Positions 14,917 to 22,902 of a stretch of 22,902 nt of DNA are shown here, piece by piece. Source of the DNA: Lachnospiraceae bacterium UBA1766 (GTDB lineage: Bacteria; Bacillota; Clostridia; Lachnospirales; Lachnospiraceae). Below the pieces are notes generated by a model, which saw only the letters and a program-made list of their open reading frames with translations, had not been told where the DNA came from and ran no database searches. The translations under genes and the position numbers were made by a program. Positions within the stretch are counted from its first letter, which is position 1; each line of letters opens with the position of its first letter. Location: contig DCGY01000064.1 in assembly GCA_002314715.1 (NCBI GenBank), positions 1 to 22,902 of the forward strand, in the 5' to 3' direction.

Positions 14917-15906
14917 TTAGTCGTGAAAGTCTACATCCTTTTGTCGCAGGTCAATATACATACTGCAGCCTTCCCGGGGCTTGGAATCCGCCCGAATGGC
15001 GAGGCCTAAATTATCGCAAATTCGTTTGCACAGGTACAAGCCGATGCCGGTGGATTTTTGTTCCAGGCGGCCGTTAAAACCGGTGTAGCCCGGTTCGAAA
15101 ATACGCGGTAAATCTTCCGGGGCAATGCCGATGCCGGTATCCTTTATACAAAGGGTATGATTTTCCAGGGAAATGCGGATGCTGCCTTCCTTGGTATATT
15201 TCAGTGCGTTTGAGAGTAGCTGTTCGATGACAAAGGAGAACCACTTCTCGTCGGTGATGACCTGGTATTCCAAGGGTTCATAATCCAGACGGATTTTCTT
15301 TCGGATAAAATCACCGGCGAAGCTTCGAATTACCGGCCGAAGCAAATCGTCTAAGGAATGGGTTTTCAAAACATAATCCGTACTCTTGGCATCCAAGCGC
15401 AAATAGGTCAAAACCATGGATACGTAGTGTTCAATGCGCACCAGATCTGAGGAAAGCTTTCGTGCCAGAGGAGAGTCCTCTTCCTCCAGACTAAGACGCA
15501 TGGAAGCGATGGGCGTCTTGATTTGATGGACCCACATGGTGTAATAATCCATCATTTCCCGGTATCGGGTTTCGGAAAGATGCTCTTTTGTTTCCAACAC
15601 CTGTTCCAACTCCCGGATCAGTTGCTGGTATTCCTCCTCCGGGGCGGTTTGGGCCAAAGGAAAGGTGCAGGGCGTATCACCCAGGTGATTTTGGGAATGA
15701 GCCAGTGTTTGGTAGTGCTTTCGCTCGGAGAAAAAATCCAGGACCATGAGGGTCGCACCGATTCCCGCACATAACAGGAAAGGGTAGAGAACGGCCAAAA
15801 GCGGAAATCCGTAGAAATAGAAAACACATAGAAAGATGATTCCGAAAAACAGAAACAGACCAATTGTTTTTTTGTGATGATGGAAATAAATTTTCAGATA
15901 TTCCAT
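14917..15906 (-). CDS. BceS-type intramembrane-sensing histidine kinase
   Basis: A 329-residue sensor kinase with two membrane helices (about 15-32 and 35-56) and almost no outside loop, the intramembrane-sensing design. These kinases do not bind the drug; they sense the flux of the partner transporter. The phosphorylated His127 is in YYTMWVHQIKTPIASM, the H-box typical of BceS proteins. The ATPase domain shows the N-box EQLLSNALKYT, the G1 box DTGIGI and the G2 box STGIGLYL. The start at 15906 has AAAGGGGA upstream and lies 10 bases after the regulator's stop codon. It is followed by the bceAB-type promoter region. Confidence 0.92.
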   Translation of the reverse strand: MEYLKIYFHHHKKTIGLFLFFGIIFLCVFYFYGFPLLAVLYPFLLCAGIGATLMVLDFFSERKHYQTLAHSQNHLGDTPCTFPLAQTAPEEEYQQLIRELEQVLETKEHLSETRYREMMDYYTMWVHQIKTPIASMRLSLEEEDSPLARKLSSDLVRIEHYVSMVLTYLRLDAKSTDYVLKTHSLDDLLRPVIRSFAGDFIRKKIRLDYEPLEYQVITDEKWFSFVIEQLLSNALKYTKEGSIRISLENHTLCIKDTGIGIAPEDLPRIFEPGYTGFNGRLEQKSTGIGLYLCKRICDNLGLAIRADSKPREGCSMYIDLRQKDVDFHD

Positions 15907-15916
15907 GGCGTCCCCT

Positions 15917-16588
15917 TTACACGATGATATAGCCTACACCTACCTTGGTTTGGATGAAGTCGGTAAGGTTGGACTGCTCCAGCTTCTTACGCAAACGGTT
16001 AATGTTTACGGTAAGGGTATTGTCGTCCACAAAGCAGTCGGTTTCCCAAAGGCTTTGCATCAGCTTCTCCCGGCTTACGACTTTGCCTTTATTTTGCATC
16101 AGACAAAACAGGATGCGGTATTCGTTCTTGGTCAGGGAAATCTTTTCATGATGAAAGGTTAAAGTCTGACCGGCGGTGTCTAAAATGGCTTCCCGATGTT
16201 CCAAAAAAGTAGTATTGGTGCCAAAGTCATAGCTTCTTCGAAGCATTGCCATGACCTTTGCCATCAGCACACTTGCATCAAAGGGCTTGGCAATAAAATC
16301 ATCTGCTCCCAGATTCATGGCCATAACGATATTCATATTGTCGGCAGCAGAGGAGAGGAAAATAATGGGTACCTTGGATATGTTTCGAATCTCCTGACAC
16401 CAATGGTATCCGTTATAAAAGGGAAGGGTAATATCCAACAATACCAGGTGGGGTTCAAAGGCGCAGAATTCGGACAAAACGTTTCGAAAATCCGATACAC
16501 AGGATACTTCCAAATTCCAACTTTTGGCCTGATTGGCAACTGCCGACGCAATATCGGTGTCGTCTTCTATGATAAGTACACGATACAT
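15917..16588 (-). CDS. BceR-type OmpR-family response regulator
   Basis: A 223-residue regulator. The receiver domain has the acid pair Asp9/Asp10, phosphorylation site Asp52 (LVLLDITLP) and Lys101 (FIAKPF). The C-terminal winged helix-turn-helix (about 130-223) has TKNEYRILFCLM, then VSREKLMQSLWE and NTLTVNINRLRKKLE. It is first in the minus-strand kinase operon and has a GGAGG site just upstream of the start. When phosphorylated by the kinase it should activate the promoter at 14822-14850. No confident promoter was found for this gene in the 197-base intergenic region. Confidence 0.92.
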   Translation of the reverse strand: MYRVLIIEDDTDIASAVANQAKSWNLEVSCVSDFRNVLSEFCAFEPHLVLLDITLPFYNGYHWCQEIRNISKVPIIFLSSAADNMNIVMAMNLGADDFIAKPFDASVLMAKVMAMLRRSYDFGTNTTFLEHREAILDTAGQTLTFHHEKISLTKNEYRILFCLMQNKGKVVSREKLMQSLWETDCFVDDNTLTVNINRLRKKLEQSNLTDFIQTKVGVGYIIV

Positions 16589-16622
16589 GTGGATTTCCTC
16601 CTTCTTATTTACGGCATTTCTC

Positions 16623-16651
16623 TTGTTTCAGCATAATTCTTGTAATATAAT
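16623..16651 (+). promoter_or_regulatory. sigma-A promoter of the anion permease gene
   Basis: TTGTTT (16623-16628) and a perfect TATAAT (16646-16651) are spaced by 17 bases on the plus strand. The transcript would have a leader of about 128 bases before the ATG at 16786. The box lies close to the start of the divergently transcribed response-regulator gene. Confidence 0.6.
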
Positions 16652-16754
16652 AAAATGTTGAGAGTGTGTGCGGTTTCCCCTTCTTTTCGGGTGAAAAAGA
16701 GGTGGCATACGCATTTATGATACTCTATATGGGATGCTTTTGCAAACAGACATC

Positions 16755-16766
16755 CAAATTTGTAAG
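16755..16766. promoter_or_regulatory. possible response-regulator half-palindrome before the permease gene
   Basis: CAAATTTG followed by TAAG gives AAATTTGTAAG, similar to AAAATTGTAAG in the palindrome at 14881-14896. It sits about 20 bases before the permease start, where binding would more likely block than activate. The left arm is incomplete. Confidence 0.2.
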
Positions 16767-16785
16767 AAAGTTGTGAAGAAAGACA

Positions 16786-18099
16786 ATGTATTCTGTATGT
16801 ATTATTGGCGTGCTGGTTTGTCTGGCACTGATTTTGACGGTTTTAACCAATCCTTCCATTCATTTGGGAAAGTATCAGATTCGGATTTTTTATTGGACAG
16901 CGCCGGTTTTGGGTGCCATCGCCTTACTTCTGTTTCGGCTGCTGCCTCTAAATGTTATGTGGCAGGGGCTTACCTCTCAGGGAAGCATCAATCCGCTGAA
17001 AATTTTGACTTTGTTTATATCCATGACCACCCTTTCCATCTTTTTGGATGAGGTAGGCTTCTTTTCCTATTTGGCGGGAATTTCCTTAAAGGCGGCAAAG
17101 GCCAGTCAGTTGAAGCTGTTTTGCATCCTGTTTTTGATGGTATCGGTGCTGACGGTATTTACCAGCAATGACATTATTATTCTGACCTTTACCCCTTTTA
17201 TCTGCTATTTTTCCAAGAAGGCCAATATTGATCCCATGCCTTATTTGTTTGGGGAATTCGTGGCAGCCAATACCTGGAGCATGATGCTGATTATCGGAAA
17301 TCCCACCAATATTTATCTTTCTACTGCCAATGGAATCGGCTTTGGCACATACACGGCCCATATGTTTTTGCCTACCCTGTTGGCCGGATGTACCGCCTTT
17401 GGCCTGCTGCTTTTGATTTTCCGAAAGCCCTTGGCGAAGCCGGTAGAGGTGGCAAACGAGGAGCCGAAGATTCGGGACAAGGGCCTTGTAATCATCGGTC
17501 TGATTCACTTGAGTATTTGTACCATTCTGTTGGTATTGTCCTCCTATATCGGGTTGGAGATGTGGTACATTACCCTGGGCTTTGCCATCAGTCTTTTCGT
17601 AACCGTTACGATTTATAAAAAAATAAAACGCTCTAAGGAGCATGTGTTGATGCACACACTGATTCGTGCGCCCTGGGAGCTGATTCCCTTTGTATTATCC
17701 ATGTTTATTCTGGTGCTTGGGCTGGAGCAGTATCAGGTAACCAAGCTCATCGGAGAATTTCTGGGAGAAGAATGGATTATTTTGAAATATGGTGTCAGTT
17801 CGTTCCTGGCAGCCAATGTGATGAATAATATTCCCATGGCGGTGGCTTTCAGCTCCATTGCCAGAAATTTGCCGGCAAATGCAGGGATTCCGGCTACCTA
17901 TGCCAGTGTCATCGGCTCGAATCTGGGAGCGTATTTTACACCCCTTGGTGCCCTGGCAGGAATTATGTGGGCCGGAATTTTGAATCGAATGGGAATTGCC
18001 TTTTCTTTTCGCAAGTATATCAGCCTGGGAATGCGCATTTCCTTCCCGGTACTGGCAGTAGCCCTGGCGGGCCTTTGGCTGGTATTTGCGATCGCCTGA
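16786..18099 (+). CDS. ArsB/SLC13-type anion permease
   Basis: A 437-residue integral membrane protein with about 11-12 hydrophobic helices over its whole length. The family signatures are TSNDIIILTFTPFI near residue 125 and IGNPTNIYL near 170-177 in the first half, and the related NVMNNIPMAVAF plus SNLGAYFTPLGALAGIMW in the second half, reflecting the inverted-repeat fold of the ion-transporter superfamily (ArsB, NhaD, SLC13). The substrate could be arsenite, a dicarboxylate, sulfate or another anion; the sequence does not decide. No arsR or arsA is adjacent, which argues against a plain arsenic operon. The ribosome site (GAAGAAAG) is weak. It has its own promoter and there is no terminator before the following lipoprotein gene, 40 bases on. 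Confidence 0.8.
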   Translation: MYSVCIIGVLVCLALILTVLTNPSIHLGKYQIRIFYWTAPVLGAIALLLFRLLPLNVMWQGLTSQGSINPLKILTLFISMTTLSIFLDEVGFFSYLAGISLKAAKASQLKLFCILFLMVSVLTVFTSNDIIILTFTPFICYFSKKANIDPMPYLFGEFVAANTWSMMLIIGNPTNIYLSTANGIGFGTYTAHMFLPTLLAGCTAFGLLLLIFRKPLAKPVEVANEEPKIRDKGLVIIGLIHLSICTILLVLSSYIGLEMWYITLGFAISLFVTVTIYKKIKRSKEHVLMHTLIRAPWELIPFVLSMFILVLGLEQYQVTKLIGEFLGEEWIILKYGVSSFLAANVMNNIPMAVAFSSIARNLPANAGIPATYASVIGSNLGAYFTPLGALAGIMWAGILNRMGIAFSFRKYISLGMRISFPVLAVALAGLWLVFAIA

Positions 18100-18139
18100 T
18101 TTGGGGAAAAGGAGACTTGAAACAGGGAGAAATGAGAGC

Positions 18140-20029
18140 GTGAAGAAAAAGGGTATGAAAAAACAAATTGGAAAGCTATTGATTTTGGGAGGAATGTGTA
18201 TGTTTTTATTCGGATGCGGAAAATCGAAGCTGCCAAACCAGGGAAGCTGTGGGGACAACCTGACCTGGCAATACAAGGCAGGCACAAAGACACTGACCAT
18301 CAGCGGAACCGGCGACATGAAGGTGGCCAAGTTTTATTGGGGTGATTACAGCATTAAGAATCTGGTGATTGAGGAGGGCGTTACATCCATTACCGATTCC
18401 GCCTTCTATGGACATAAGGAGATTACGGGAGAATTAAAACTTCCCTCTACCATAAAGAAAGTGGGAGAGTTCGCCTTTTACGGCTGTTCTTCCATGACAG
18501 GAGATTTGGTTTTGCCGGAAGGAATGACCGCGGTGGAGCAGTATACCTTCCGGGATTGTGACAAAATCACTTCCGTGAAATTCCCCTCTACCCTGACGAA
18601 AATCGGGGAAGGTGCTTTTGAGGACTGCGACAATTTATCCAATGAATTGCTCTTTCCGGAGGGGTTGGAGACCATTGGACGAGTGGCATTCAGCAAGTGT
18701 GAGAAGCTAAGTGGCGGTTTATCCTTCCCGGACAGCGTAAAGTCCATCGGGGACTATGCCTTTTCCAATTGCAAGGGATGTAACGGTTCGTTGAAGCTTT
18801 CTGCCGGTTTGGAAAAGATTGAAATGAATACCTTCGGCTATTGCGAAAATCTGGTGGGGGATCTGGTGATTCCGGACTCTGTGGTGGAAATCGAGGATAA
18901 CGCGTTTATCGGATGTAAATCCCTGGACGGCAAAATCGTTTTGTCAAAAAATCTAAAGAATATTGGCTTCTATGCCTTCGGATATTGCGAAAAGCTAAGC
19001 GGTACCTTAACTATTCCGGAAGGGGTTTGTACCATTCCCGATTCCGCTTTTGCATGCTGCCTTTCTGTTTCGGAAGTGGTATTTTCGGACAATGTGAAAT
19101 ATATCTGCAAGGATGCTTTCACAAACTGCAAAGGGATTTCCGGTGCGCTGAAGCTTCCCAAAAATCTGGTGGTAATCGGAGCAGGTGCCTTTCACAATTG
19201 CACCGGAATCAGCGGTAAGCTGGAATTCCCCAAGGGTCTTTTGTCCATCGGTTATAACGCGTTTGCTTCCTGTGAAAGTATTTCCGGGATTTCCTTTGCC
19301 GGTACAGAGTTAAATATTCAGGCCGGCGCTTTTTCAAACTGCAAGAGTCTTTCGGGAGAACTGGTCTTTCCGGACAGCTTGTATACCATCGGCGCCACCG
19401 CTTTTAAAGGAAATTCGGGGATTACTACTGTGCGCTTCGGGGAGAATCTGGTCAGCATCAGCAAGTCGGCTTTTTCCGGCTGTGAAAATCTGAAGGGTGT
19501 TACCTTTGCGGGAAAGAAGCCGGATTATTATGCAGACAAGGACGGAAAGGATTCCTTCCCGGAAGCGTGTGTCATCACTGCCAATGCCGGCAGTATGTGG
19601 GATGACTGGAAAAAGGAAGGCTTCACGCTGGCCAATCAGGAAGAGGACAAAACCTCTCATTCCTCCGGCGACGCCATGATTGAGCCCTATTACTGGACCC
19701 AGTCACTTTGTGACGATTACAGAGGAGCCGGTAAGTTTTCCGATGTGATTCTGCGCTTTGACGGCAGTATTATAAAATTGTTTGTGAACGAAAGAGAGTT
19801 TTCGGATTCCCAATACGAAGCGGACAAAGAGGATGCGGAACAAATGGTTACCGTAAAGGATTTATACGTTCGTGACGGACAGATTACTTCCCTGCAATAT
19901 CTTCGGGAGGGAAAGTACGGGGATTTGCTTCGGGGAGAAGTGGTATATGCCGACGGCTCCAAGGAAGAAATCTGGTTTTACAGTGAATCGGAAGAAACGG
20001 TTTATATGGTACAGGACAATTTGTTCTGA
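18140..20029 (+). CDS. BspA-like leucine-rich-repeat lipoprotein
   Basis: A 629-residue surface lipoprotein. The signal peptide has Lys-rich start, hydrophobic core LLILGGMCMFLF and lipobox LFGC, so the Cys is lipidated. Next comes a CGDNLTWQYKAGTKTLTISGTGDM block, the usual N-cap of these proteins, then about 15 LRR_5 repeats of 22-24 residues, each ending in an AF..C.. pattern (for example SIGDYAFSNCKGC). A separate C-terminal domain of about 110 residues, from near residue 520, is unrecognised. Such proteins mediate surface binding to host or polymer. Start choice: GTG 18140 has GGGAGA at 18125-18130; the ATG at 18155 lacks a proper site. It is followed after 41 bases by another lipoprotein gene, probably the same operon. 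Confidence 0.85.
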   Translation: MKKKGMKKQIGKLLILGGMCMFLFGCGKSKLPNQGSCGDNLTWQYKAGTKTLTISGTGDMKVAKFYWGDYSIKNLVIEEGVTSITDSAFYGHKEITGELKLPSTIKKVGEFAFYGCSSMTGDLVLPEGMTAVEQYTFRDCDKITSVKFPSTLTKIGEGAFEDCDNLSNELLFPEGLETIGRVAFSKCEKLSGGLSFPDSVKSIGDYAFSNCKGCNGSLKLSAGLEKIEMNTFGYCENLVGDLVIPDSVVEIEDNAFIGCKSLDGKIVLSKNLKNIGFYAFGYCEKLSGTLTIPEGVCTIPDSAFACCLSVSEVVFSDNVKYICKDAFTNCKGISGALKLPKNLVVIGAGAFHNCTGISGKLEFPKGLLSIGYNAFASCESISGISFAGTELNIQAGAFSNCKSLSGELVFPDSLYTIGATAFKGNSGITTVRFGENLVSISKSAFSGCENLKGVTFAGKKPDYYADKDGKDSFPEACVITANAGSMWDDWKKEGFTLANQEEDKTSHSSGDAMIEPYYWTQSLCDDYRGAGKFSDVILRFDGSIIKLFVNEREFSDSQYEADKEDAEQMVTVKDLYVRDGQITSLQYLREGKYGDLLRGEVVYADGSKEEIWFYSESEETVYMVQDNLF

Positions 20030-20070
20030 GAAACCGGGAAGATACACTTTTTTATGAGGAGAGGAAATGG

Positions 20071-22266
20071 ATGAAAAACTGGAAGAGAAAGCTTGCCATC
20101 GTCATGAGCCTTTGCCTGATGCTTTTTGCTTTGGGCGGATGTATGGACGATTGGGAGGAGGAAGACAGTAGCGAAAGCATTACCCTGGAAGAGGGACAGA
20201 GTACCCAAAGAAACGAGGGCAATGAACAGGGCAGTACCGCCGAGACGGCCCAAAGCAGTGTGAAGATGACGGTGGGAGAAGGCGAATTAAGCATTTCCAG
20301 ACCGGAGCGAACCGGTACAAACACTGCAGAAAAGAAGCAGATTTGGACCTTTATGATTTACCTGTGCGGAACGGATTTGGAAACCGAAAACGGTCTGGCA
20401 TCCATCGATATTGAGGAGATGAAGCAGGCTTCCCTGGGAGGCAAGGTACGCTTCTTAATTCAGACCGGTGGTACCAAGCTTTGGGAAACCGATGAAGTAA
20501 GTGCTTCTTCCATTCAGCGAAGCATTATTTCCGGCGGTAAGCTATCCATGCTGGAGGAGAAAAAGGATGCCAGCATGGGCGATTCGGCTACCCTGGCCGG
20601 CTTCCTAAAGTGGGGCGTTACCAAGTTTCCTTCGGAGCATACGGGTGTGGTATTGTGGAACCACGGTGGAGGAAGTATTTCCGGTGTGTGCTTTGATGAA
20701 AGATACAATTATGACAGCCTGACACTTCGGGAGTTGGATGCGGCCTTCTTGTCTGCCTTCGAATCCATGGACAGCAATTTTGATTTTATCGGTTTTGATG
20801 CCTGCTTAATGGCAACCGCGGAGACCGCCAATATTGTGGCCTCCTATGCGGATTATATGTATGCTTCCGAGGAGACGGAACCGGGCTATGGCTGGGACTA
20901 TGCGGCAATCGGAAACTATATTACACAAAACCCCAATGCAAACGGTGCTGAAGTAGGCCGTGTGGTGGCAGACAGCTTCTATGAATGCTGTGATGAAATC
21001 GACCAGGCGGAGGGCGCTACGTTTTCCATTATTGATCTGAAAAAATACGATTCCTTTATGGTGGCATTTAATACTTATGCCAAGGAGCTTTACGAGAAGA
21101 CCGAGGATGCCGATTTGTTTGCGCAGGCGGTTCGAGCCGTGCGTGACGCAGACAATTTCGGCGGAAATAACCGCGCGGACGGTTACACCAATATGGTGGA
21201 TATGGCCGGAATTATTATGGCGGGCTCCGATTTTTGCGGTAGCGCAAAAGAAGCCTTAAAAACTTTGAATGATGCATTTGTGTATGTTAAGAATGGTTCC
21301 GATCATCGGGAGGCCTGTGGTCTTTCTACCTATTATCCCTTGTCCATGCAGGGCTCCGAGGAGCTTGCCACCTTCGGTAAAATAGCCATCAGTCCTTATT
21401 ATCTGGCTTTTGTGGACAGAACCTCCTATGGTGCGGTAAACGAAGGAAATCTGGACCGGTACAATGACGAGCAGTTGCTGAATTCCTGGGGTGATTATGA
21501 TTACACCTACAACGATGAGGAAGAGGGTTACTTTGAAGCCGATGACAATGCCTACGGTGACTATTGGGATTATTTTGAGGATTACAGCGGAGCAGAAGAA
21601 AGTACGCTGATCTCCTTCCTGGAGGGTCCCGGTTTGTATGATGACGGTACCTTTGGCTTTCAGTTGACGCAAGAGGCGTTAAGCAATACGGCCGGTGTGC
21701 AGGCTGCTGTTTATGTCCTTTCAGAGGACGAAGAGGATCTGATTGAATACGGACTTACCGTGGATATTTGCATGGATTGGCAAACCGGAGAATTTTACGA
21801 TAATTTTGACGGCTTCTGGTTCTCCCTGCCGGATGGACAGAATCTGGCGGTATACAGCGTGGCAGAGTGTGACGGATATGATATCTATTCTTCGCCGGTT
21901 TTGTTAAACGGAGAGGAGATGAATCTTCGTATTATTCATGACTATGAAGAGGGTTATGTATTCATTGAGTGCGCTTACTATGGAATCGATGAAAACGGTA
22001 TGGCCTCCAAGGAGAGCTATACGCTGCAGGCAGGGGATGTGATGATTCCGCTCTACAATGCATTCGCCATTGAAAGCGATGAGGAGTATTATTACTACGG
22101 AGAAGAATATGAATACGATGGTGACGGTGAAATCTTCTTCGATTATCTCTACGACGGTGATTATCTGTACGGCTTTAATATTGATGATGTATACGGTAAT
22201 TTCTTCCAGACGGATTTCGTTTGGTTTACCGTGGACGGAGAGGATATTTATTATTGGGAAGAATAA
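20071..22266 (+). CDS. clostripain-family (C11) cysteine peptidase lipoprotein
   Basis: A 731-residue lipoprotein. The signal peptide ends in the lipobox ALGGC, followed by an acidic, Ser/Glu/Gln-rich linker to about residue 85. The C11 domain (about 88-440) begins WTFMIYLCGTDLE and has the catalytic pair His198 in VVLWNHGGGS and Cys245 in FDFIGFDACLMA. Family members cut after Arg or Lys and often self-process. After the peptidase comes a very acidic, Tyr-rich stretch (about 470-510), a beta-rich region, and a second Tyr/Asp/Glu-rich tract near 670-715. These tails are not part of the core enzyme and may bind calcium or a partner. AGGAGAGG at 20057-20064 supports the start. The neighbouring LRR lipoprotein suggests a shared surface role. 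Confidence 0.88.
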   Translation: MKNWKRKLAIVMSLCLMLFALGGCMDDWEEEDSSESITLEEGQSTQRNEGNEQGSTAETAQSSVKMTVGEGELSISRPERTGTNTAEKKQIWTFMIYLCGTDLETENGLASIDIEEMKQASLGGKVRFLIQTGGTKLWETDEVSASSIQRSIISGGKLSMLEEKKDASMGDSATLAGFLKWGVTKFPSEHTGVVLWNHGGGSISGVCFDERYNYDSLTLRELDAAFLSAFESMDSNFDFIGFDACLMATAETANIVASYADYMYASEETEPGYGWDYAAIGNYITQNPNANGAEVGRVVADSFYECCDEIDQAEGATFSIIDLKKYDSFMVAFNTYAKELYEKTEDADLFAQAVRAVRDADNFGGNNRADGYTNMVDMAGIIMAGSDFCGSAKEALKTLNDAFVYVKNGSDHREACGLSTYYPLSMQGSEELATFGKIAISPYYLAFVDRTSYGAVNEGNLDRYNDEQLLNSWGDYDYTYNDEEEGYFEADDNAYGDYWDYFEDYSGAEESTLISFLEGPGLYDDGTFGFQLTQEALSNTAGVQAAVYVLSEDEEDLIEYGLTVDICMDWQTGEFYDNFDGFWFSLPDGQNLAVYSVAECDGYDIYSSPVLLNGEEMNLRIIHDYEEGYVFIECAYYGIDENGMASKESYTLQAGDVMIPLYNAFAIESDEEYYYYGEEYEYDGDGEIFFDYLYDGDYLYGFNIDDVYGNFFQTDFVWFTVDGEDIYYWEE

Positions 22267-22295
22267 CTTTTTCTCTTTCTTTTTGTCGGAATTAG

Positions 22296-22304
22296 TGATA
22301 TAAT
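22296..22304 (+). promoter_or_regulatory. extended -10 promoter of carB
   Basis: TGATATAAT at 22296-22304 is an extended -10 (TGn plus perfect TATAAT). The -35 position (22276-22281, TTTCTT) is weak. Transcription would begin near 22311, leaving a leader of about 70 bases. Confidence 0.5.
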
Positions 22305-22309
22305 AGTAA

Positions 22310-22353
22310 AAATTTTGAGCATTTGTTTCCAGTCGCTTTTTAAATCAAAATTT
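22310..22353 (+). other. inverted repeat in the carB leader
   Basis: AAATTTTGA (22310-22318) and TCAAAATTT (22345-22353) are perfect arms around 26 bases. The stem is AT-rich and has no resemblance I can recognise to a PyrR or other pyrimidine attenuator. It ends about 12 bases before the ribosome site. Confidence 0.3.
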
Positions 22354-22380
22354 GGAATATAGAAAAGGGAGGACATTGTA

Positions 22381-22902
22381 TGTCACAGAGAACTGATATT
22401 CACAAAGTACTTATTATCGGCTCCGGTCCTATTATCATTGGTCAGGCTTGCGAGTTTGACTATTCCGGAACCCAGGCTTGTAAGGCCCTCAGAAAACTTG
22501 GTTATGAAATCGTGTTGGTTAACTCCAATCCGGCGACCATTATGACGGACCCCGAGACCGCTGATGTTACCTATATTGAGCCTTTGAATAAGGATCGCTT
22601 GGAGCAGATTATTGCAAAGGAGCGTCCGGATGCAGTGCTTCCCAACCTTGGTGGACAGTCCGGCTTAAACCTTTGTGCAGAGCTTGCCAGCGAAGGTATT
22701 TTGGATAAGTACAATGTAAAAGTTATCGGCGTACAGGTAGATGCCATTGAGCGTGGTGAGGACCGAATTGAGTTCAAGAAGACCATGGATGAGCTTGGTA
22801 TCGGTATGGCCAGATCCGATGTTTCCTATACCGTTGACGAGGCATTAAAGATTGCCGATGAACTTGGTTATCCCGTAGTTCTTCGTCCCGCATACACCAT
22901 GG
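22381..22902 (+). CDS. carB: carbamoyl-phosphate synthase large subunit, 5' part
   Basis: The first 174 codons of carB, cut by the window end. The protein begins MSQRTDIHKVLIIGSGPIII and continues GQACEFDYSGTQACKAL, the invariant nucleotide-binding start of the N-terminal half, then NSNPATIMTDPETADVTYIEP and PNLGGQSGLNL. The full enzyme is about 1,070 residues and makes carbamoyl phosphate from bicarbonate, ammonia (from the glutamine amidotransferase subunit) and two ATP, for arginine and pyrimidine synthesis. AAAGGGAGG ending at 22373 supports the start. No carA is next to it upstream: the preceding gene is the clostripain lipoprotein, and carB has its own promoter. The product may be unlinked to carA or carA may lie downstream. 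Confidence 0.95.

Overview
The window looks like chromosomal DNA of a low-to-mid GC Gram-positive Clostridia, most likely a Lachnospiraceae relative. The reasons are strong AGGAGG-type ribosome binding sites, sigma-A style promoters, lipoprotein signals, a Bce-type peptide-antibiotic sensing and detoxification locus, BspA-like leucine-rich repeats, clostripain, a YhaO/YhaN pair and a small XRE regulator. This is inference from gene content; there is no rRNA or other phylogenetic marker except the start of carB. No tRNA, rRNA, CRISPR array, transposase or phage gene was seen.

Layout. (1) 57-3905: a minus-strand MBL-fold hydrolase, then on the plus strand a membrane-anchored N-acetylmuramoyl-L-alanine amidase, a YgjP-like zinc metalloprotein and a small DIP1984-like helical protein. 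(2) 3906-4851: a regulatory stretch with a 100-residue XRE regulator, two GTACC/GGTAC inverted repeats, two good sigma-A promoters and a compact repeat element with long inverted and direct repeats. (3) 4852-8572: a tightly packed three-gene cassette. It holds a membrane protein with Rossmann folds and a C-terminal RyR-like domain, a two-TM potassium-channel protein with an intact TVGYGD filter plus Rossmann and RyR-like domains, and a 56-residue DUF3006-like protein. (4) 8649-11945: a YhaO-like Mre11/SbcD-type nuclease and a YhaN-like Rad50/SbcC-type ATPase, ended by a bidirectional terminator. (5) 11990-16588, minus strand: response regulator, histidine kinase, ABC ATPase and 10-TM permease of the BceRS-BceAB type. 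A regulated promoter lies between the kinase and the ATPase genes. (6) 16786-22266, plus strand: an ArsB/SLC13-type anion permease, a leucine-rich-repeat lipoprotein and a clostripain-family lipoprotein. (7) 22381 to the end: the 5' part of carB, with its own promoter and without carA immediately upstream.

The most interesting part is the cassette at 4852-8572. Two neighbouring proteins share the plan of pore-like membrane region, Rossmann (RCK/TrkA-N-like) core and RyR-like C-terminus, but only the second has a canonical potassium filter. The first has a filter-like segment that has lost it. This suggests a heteromeric, ligand-gated ion channel whose cytosolic part reads a nucleotide-like signal, with a small DUF3006-like partner. 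The promoter for this cassette abuts a structured repeat element that also supplies a short leader peptide. The Bce locus makes a conventional sensing and export circuit: kinase and regulator sense the flux of the transporter and activate bceAB-type expression through a palindrome upstream of the ATPase gene.
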